Position numbers and translations under genes: made by a program
Assembly: GCA_002394235.1 (NCBI GenBank)
Contig: DGTF01000048.1
Coordinates: forward strand, 1 to 43,483
From: Eubacterium sp. UBA4343
Lineage (GTDB): Bacteria; Bacillota; Clostridia; Lachnospirales; Lachnospiraceae
DNA length: 43,483 nt
Reading direction: 5' to 3'
The notes under the pieces: model-generated
Seen by the model: only the letters and a program-made list of their open reading frames with translations
Database searches by the model: none
What the model was told of the DNA's origin: nothing
Shown here: positions 40,239-43,483 of the stretch, piece after piece
Layout: each line of letters opens with the position of its first letter
Position numbering within the stretch: position 1 is the stretch's first letter

Positions 40239-40267
40239 ATTAACGGCCGGTATTATTGGTGTAACAA
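40239..40267 (-). promoter_or_regulatory. Predicted promoter of the methyltransferase-ABC operon
   Basis: On the minus strand TTGTTA (complement of 40262-40267), a 17-bp spacer and GTTAAT (complement of 40239-40244). The leader to the ATG at 40172 is about 60 nt. No obvious NikR-type or Fur-type dyad was seen. Confidence 0.45.
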
Positions 40268-40299
40268 AAATTTTCCTTTTACAGAAGCCCCCTCGGGGG

Positions 40300-40500
40300 A
40301 TGAAATTTTACGAGCCGACGGAACTGACCGATAAACTGAACCTCGTTGTGGGGCTGATACAGGACGGCACGGAAATCAGCCTTTACCATGCCTTCGGCCA
40401 TATCCTTCCCGCTACCGGGTGGATTCCGGAATTTCACCGGTTAGAAACGTGCGCCGCCGGGCGCACCAAAATGGCGGGCTGTTTTCGAAAGATCTTTTGA
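40300..40500 (+). CDS. Small unrecognised plus-strand frame, possible remnant
   Basis: A 66-residue frame (MKFYEPTELTDKLNLVVGLI...GHILPATGWIPEFH) lies directly before a strong terminator in the same direction. Composition is protein-like in the first 45 residues. The last 20 come from hairpin-forming DNA. No RBS separates from the start (GGGGG abuts ATG), so it may be the tail of a larger deleted gene, for example from an integrated element, rather than an active gene. I do not recognise the family. It lies opposite the promoter of the methyltransferase operon. Confidence 0.3.
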   Translation: MKFYEPTELTDKLNLVVGLIQDGTEISLYHAFGHILPATGWIPEFHRLETCAAGRTKMAGCFRKIF

Positions 40501-40526
40501 CCTCTTTCGAAAACAGCCCGCTTTTT
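40449..40526 (+). terminator. Very strong terminator, with an adjacent hairpin
   Basis: The perfect 19-bp stem GCGGGCTGTTTTCGAAAGA (40474-40492) / 40503-40521 has a 10-base loop and is followed by TTTTT (40522-40526). Just before it, GTGCGCC/GGGCGCAC forms a second hairpin (40449-40466). The terminator faces plus-strand transcription. No recognised gene ends here, apart from the small frame at 40300-40500. Confidence 0.9.
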
Positions 40527-40588
40527 CATTAAAGATTAAATGTCAGCAAAGTACAGGGTGACCGATTCTCCGCATCTTCACCGGATTT

Positions 40589-40770
40589 TTATTCTTCAAA
40601 AAATACTCTCTTTGAAATATCTTCCGGATCCTTGGGCCCCGGAAGTTCCGCAATACCACCGAAAGGCATCTGCGCAACCAGCTTATAGCTGTCCGGCAGA
40701 TGGAACATCTCACGCACAGCATCATCAATAACCGGATTGTAATGCTGGAGTTTACATCTCTTCGATATAT
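40589..40770 (-). pseudogene. C-terminal remnant of a nitroreductase family protein
   Basis: About 60 residues match the end of small FMN nitroreductases: CKLQHYNPVIDDAVREMF, then LPDSYKLVAQMPFGGIAELPGPKD and a short tail. The N-terminal ~140 residues with the FMN site are absent, because the frame runs backwards into the end of yaaA. The fragment directly follows the yaaA stop codon, so the deletion joined the two. No start codon or RBS is suited to this piece. Confidence 0.75.
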
Positions 40771-40772
40771 TT

Positions 40773-41567
40773 CTAGTGTCCCCTGTCAGCTGCATGATTC
40801 TTAGCTGCTTTCTTTCCGGGAATTTCTGTGCGCACGAAAACAAATTCTGTATCCGACGAGCGGTCAGGATCAAAATGATAGCCGCTCCAGTTAAATGCTT
40901 TCATCTGCTCCGGGGCTTCGGCATGGATGCCTGCCATAAATCGAACCATTTCGCCCCTGGCCATTTTAGCATATACGCCCTTCTGGACAATCTTGCCTCC
41001 CTCCGGCTCACCGAAAACACAGGTGATAAACCGGTCCTCAGGCTTCAGATATTTTTCCAGACACCTGGAATATTCCTTCGAAGCCAGATTAATGATGATC
41101 CCGCTCTCGTCCCGCACTTCCCGATAAAGACTGTCACCCCAGAAGTCATACAGATTCTTATATTGGTCAAATGATACCTTTGCCTTCATTTCCAAACGGT
41201 ACGGTACCACACCGTCCAGAGGCTTTATGACACCATAAAAGCCGGACAGGATGCGCAGATGCTCCTGTACATACGCATACTGACCATCTTCGAATACAGC
41301 AGGTGCCATATAAGTGTACTGAATCCCGTCATAAGCAAGAATCGCAGGCGTAAGATTCTGCCGCAGATCCATATGATGAAACCGCTCGGAATTCTGAAGG
41401 GCGATCTTATCGTTACAGGCCCAGAGTATCTTCTGCTGCTCATAGGAAAGGCCGCTGATCCAGTCCTTTAATCTTCCTGTTTTCTCAAGAAACGGCGGAA
41501 GTTCTGTACACGCAAAGGAATCCGTGTCCACCCGCATCTGCTTCGCCGGAGAGATGATAATCCTCAT
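40773..41567 (-). CDS. yaaA: YaaA family peroxide-stress protein (UPF0246)
   Basis: A 264-residue protein with the family start MRIIISPAKQM, the block AILAYDGIQYTYMAP, LRILSGFYGVIKPLDGVVPYRLEM (about 105-128), FWGDSLYREVRDESGIIINLASKEYS and MARGEMVRFMAGI. In E. coli, YaaA lowers free iron and limits DNA damage under H2O2. A DNA-binding fold has been reported. Its start overlaps the bcp stop by 4 bp, so two oxidative-stress genes are coupled. The C-terminal tail (GKKAAKNHAADRGH) is likely extended by the deletion that removed most of the nitroreductase gene. Confidence 0.93.
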   Translation of the reverse strand: MRIIISPAKQMRVDTDSFACTELPPFLEKTGRLKDWISGLSYEQQKILWACNDKIALQNSERFHHMDLRQNLTPAILAYDGIQYTYMAPAVFEDGQYAYVQEHLRILSGFYGVIKPLDGVVPYRLEMKAKVSFDQYKNLYDFWGDSLYREVRDESGIIINLASKEYSRCLEKYLKPEDRFITCVFGEPEGGKIVQKGVYAKMARGEMVRFMAGIHAEAPEQMKAFNWSGYHFDPDRSSDTEFVFVRTEIPGKKAAKNHAADRGH

Positions 41568-42019
41568 GACAATTCGTCCAGCATCTGTGCAGGATTGTCG
41601 GCAGCCTTCACCTTACCGAAGGCTTTCACAATGATGCCATTCTCATCGATCAGGTAGGTCGTCCGGACAACACCCATCGAGACCTTGCCGTAGTTCTTCT
41701 TCTCTTTCCAGACATCGTACGCCTGGATCACTTCTTTTTCGGGGTCCGAAAGCAGAGTGAACGGCAGGCCGTACTTCTCCTCAAATTTCTTATGCGAAGC
41801 AACACTGTCCTTGCTGACGCCGAGAACGACGGCGCCCTTCTCCCGAAACTGCGGATACAGCTCGCCAAACCCGCAGGCCTGCCTGGTACAGCCTGCCGTC
41901 ATGTCTTTCGGGTAAAAATACAGAATTACCTTCTCTCCACGATAGTCCGAAAGTCTGTGCATCTCTCCATTCTGATCCGGCAGAGTAAAATCCGGTGCTT
42001 CTGTTCCAATATTCAACAT
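41564..42019 (-). CDS. bcp: Thioredoxin-dependent thiol peroxidase (Bcp/PrxQ type)
   Basis: A 151-residue atypical peroxiredoxin. The peroxidatic Cys44 and likely resolving Cys49 lie in YPKDMTAGCTRQACGF, preceded by APDFTLPDQNGE. Further family blocks are VLGVSKDSVASHKKFEEKYGLPFTLLSD and RTTYLIDENG. It reduces H2O2 and organic peroxides with electrons from thioredoxin. It is co-translated with yaaA (4-bp overlap). The start at ATG 42019 is preceded by GGAGGAGG. Confidence 0.95.
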   Translation of the reverse strand: MLNIGTEAPDFTLPDQNGEMHRLSDYRGEKVILYFYPKDMTAGCTRQACGFGELYPQFREKGAVVLGVSKDSVASHKKFEEKYGLPFTLLSDPEKEVIQAYDVWKEKKNYGKVSMGVVRTTYLIDENGIIVKAFGKVKAADNPAQMLDELS

Positions 42020-42174
42020 CTTACATTCCTCCTCCTATAATAAAGTCAGCCTACTGCTCCTGAAACTGCCTATCTGCCCTGGCCAGCCAGGAATCCACAT
42101 GAAAGGAAAAATGATCCGGCATTAAAGCGAAATTTCAAGTTATCTGTCGCCTGTTCACCACTATATTTGCCGCT

Positions 42175-42213
42175 GAAAATCCCTCCGTTCTGATTCTTGG
42201 CGGAGGGATTTTC
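42175..42213 (-). terminator. Terminator after the NUDIX gene
   Basis: The perfect 13-bp stem GAAAATCCCTCCG (42175-42187) / CGGAGGGATTTTC (42201-42213) gives an arm ending TTTTC in the minus direction. It lies between the NUDIX and bcp genes. Confidence 0.75.
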
Positions 42214-42258
42214 CATTACCCGAGTTCGCAGTCATTGACCGCCTGCACATCTCGATGG

Positions 42259-42651
42259 TTACATAAGTAATCCTTTTGATTTCAAATCTGAAAAAATCAA
42301 CTTATCAACCGGAGAAATTATATCTTGATCAGAACTGGTCAACCATCGCAGTTCTTCTATTTCTGAAGCTGCTTTTAATTCTCCCTTGAATTCTGCCGTG
42401 TAACAAGTCATGCGAACAACTACTCCCTCGGCATGTCCATCGGCCTGTGCTTCAAATACTCCGTAGAGTTTTGCTGTTTCAGGTTTGATGTTCACCGACA
42501 ACTCTTCCTTGATTTCTCTAACCAACGTTTCTATATCCGTCTCGGTGCCCTCACGTTTTCCTCCCGGAATATACCATGTGTCCTTGCCCTTCGACCTTGA
42601 GCTTAAAATTTTTCCATCCGACAAATATAGATATGCGATCTTATCAATCAT
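42259..42651 (-). CDS. NUDIX hydrolase
   Basis: A 130-residue NUDIX protein. The catalytic box is complete: GGKREGTETDIETLVREIKEEL, i.e. G-x5-E-x7-RE-x-x-EE. It hydrolyses a nucleoside diphosphate linked to another moiety. The substrate is unknown (8-oxo-dGTP, NADH or ADP-ribose are typical). The start ATG 42651 (MIDKIAYLYL) is chosen because GGGGAG lies about 9 bp upstream. A longer frame from 42678 adds 9 residues across that site. Confidence 0.9.
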   Translation of the reverse strand: MIDKIAYLYLSDGKILSSRSKGKDTWYIPGGKREGTETDIETLVREIKEELSVNIKPETAKLYGVFEAQADGHAEGVVVRMTCYTAEFKGELKAASEIEELRWLTSSDQDIISPVDKLIFSDLKSKGLLM

Positions 42652-42690
42652 GTGAATTCTCCCCATAACAATGTCCATTTCTCATGGATC

Positions 42691-43080
42691 TTATTGTATC
42701 ATGAATTTCACAAAACCTTCACTTGTAAAATCTGTAAAATATCTTTCGTTTCTATATCCATGGAATTCTCCGTACGTAAATGAAGTATACATGTAGCCGC
42801 CATCCTTTGTTGCCCGGATCATCTTCCGCACAACATCGCTCATCTCTTTCTGCATATCTGTCAAATTACACTCCACCGTAATTCCGGTAGTTCTGTCATG
42901 AATTGAAGCATCCACATGATCGTCTGCCATCTGAGCAGACCAATCAGAGCGCGAACTGGAAGAAGGATGATTCGGAGTATCAACAGAAATATGAACCCAA
43001 TTATGCGAAACACCTTCATATCTGATTATAAGAGGCCGAGCGGGAAATGCCGAACACTTTCGTGTCAGAATTTCTGACAT
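42691..43080 (-). CDS. Hypothetical protein; C-terminal third resembles a truncated SAM methyltransferase
   Basis: A 129-residue frame. The last ~45 residues (KMIRATKDGGYMYTSFTYGEF, then RNERYFTDFTSEGFVKF) look like the final strand region of a class I methyltransferase (usually KPGG.LY.SFKYGE.EG.RNGRYF.D). The SAM-binding motif I is absent. The first 80 residues (with SSSSRSDWSAQMADDH) match nothing I know. It ends abruptly at FMIQ. A decayed or fused gene is the best reading. It sits between the NUDIX gene and an ATPase tail, all on the minus strand. Confidence 0.5.
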   Translation of the reverse strand: MSEILTRKCSAFPARPLIIRYEGVSHNWVHISVDTPNHPSSSSRSDWSAQMADDHVDASIHDRTTGITVECNLTDMQKEMSDVVRKMIRATKDGGYMYTSFTYGEFHGYRNERYFTDFTSEGFVKFMIQ

Positions 43081-43133
43081 GAAGGTTTTTGTTGACCAAT
43101 CCGGGACTATTACTCTCGCTTTGTTTCGCCTGA

Positions 43134-43483
43134 TTATAAATCCATGCTGTCAGGATTCAACAGGAAGTCAAAAACACTCATCACCAACACACCTTCTTCA
43201 TTGTAAAGCGGTGCTATGGCATCTTTTGTGATTATGATTTTCTTGAACCCATCGCCTGTATTGACCAGAGAGCGTTGTTCCTGCTGCATTTTCTTTTCAT
43301 CATGCATAGCAAATGCCGACTGAATATAGTAACGTTTGGAACCTTTATTGCAGACAAAATCAATCTCTAGTTGCTTTCTTATTTTTTTACCTGTCTGATC
43401 TGTTTCATTCATCACAACGACGCCTACATCGACGTTATATCCTCTGACTTTCAGTTCGTTGAAAATGATATTCTCCATCGCGT
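43134..43483 (-). CDS. C-terminal part of a DUF4143-type AAA ATPase, cut by right edge
   Basis: About 116 residues are visible and the frame is open to the window end. The segment MENIIFNELKVRGYNVDVGVV with QLEIDFVCNKGSKRYYIQSA is the nuclease-like C-terminal domain (DUF4143) found in stand-alone AAA ATPases of bacteria and archaea. The conserved D of EIDFV and the later Q/K residues resemble a PD-(D/E)xK-like core. The ATPase domain should lie beyond the edge. The 53-bp gap to the next gene shows no clear terminator. Confidence 0.75.
   Translation of the reverse strand, partial: AMENIIFNELKVRGYNVDVGVVVMNETDQTGKKIRKQLEIDFVCNKGSKRYYIQSAFAMHDEKKMQQEQRSLVNTGDGFKKIIITKDAIAPLYNEEGVLVMSVFDFLLNPDSMDL

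Overview
The window looks like a chromosomal segment of a moderate-GC Gram-positive anaerobe, most likely a clostridial Bacillota of the Lachnospiraceae type. The reasons are strong AGGAGG-type ribosome binding sites, a NiaR-controlled nad cluster, a GlcT/BglG-type antiterminator beside a PTS EIICBA, a PerR/AhpC module, a PocR-AraC regulator and a nickel/peptide-type ABC operon. No rRNA, tRNA, CRISPR array or intact transposase was seen. Two genes are cut by the window edges, at the left (2-1201) and at the right (43134-43483).

Layout from left to right. 1-2.9 kb: a partial unrecognised protein, then an HxlR regulator divergent from a YgiD-type extradiol dioxygenase. 3-6.8 kb: a glucose-superfamily PTS permease (EIICBA) and its PRD antiterminator, with a candidate RAT element close to the promoter. 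7.3-9.8 kb: a large YfhO-like membrane protein. 9.9-16.2 kb: a PrsW-GNAT fusion and a TIGR04076 protein, then the de novo NAD set. In that set niaR, nadC and nadB lie on the minus strand and nadA is divergent, with paired dyads over both -35 boxes. 16.3-20.9 kb: an ABC-class ATPase (COG3044), a DUF2207 membrane protein and LemA. 21.1-24.2 kb: a Y-family polymerase plus a small partner, divergent from an autocleavable XRE/S24 repressor, followed by a small HTH gene. 24.3-27.1 kb: a peroxide module of an AhpF-like reductase with unusual domain order, AhpC and PerR, with a tandem array of Per-box-like palindromes. 27.4-33.5 kb: a sugar operon (class II aldolase, fucose/arabinose-type isomerase, FGGY kinase, DUF4432 epimerase-like protein) divergent from a PocR-AraC regulator with two phased direct-repeat operators. 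33.6-40.2 kb: a seven-gene operon with two related methyltransferases leading a complete NikABCDE/Opp-type ABC importer. 40.3-43.5 kb: a short plus-strand transcript remnant with a very strong terminator, a nitroreductase tail, yaaA, bcp, a NUDIX gene, a probable methyltransferase remnant and the tail of a DUF4143-type ATPase.

The most unusual recurring signal is structural. At several gene 3' ends the last codons together with the stop codon are duplicated in tandem just downstream: yfhO, nadC, nadB, the COG3044 gene and the small XRE gene, and in weaker form nadA, lemA, the dinB partner and the first gene. Each site has its own sequence and its own period (18-68 bp). Other intergenic regions carry private tandem repeats of 24-64 bp.

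All homology assignments are from motif recognition by eye. No database search was run.
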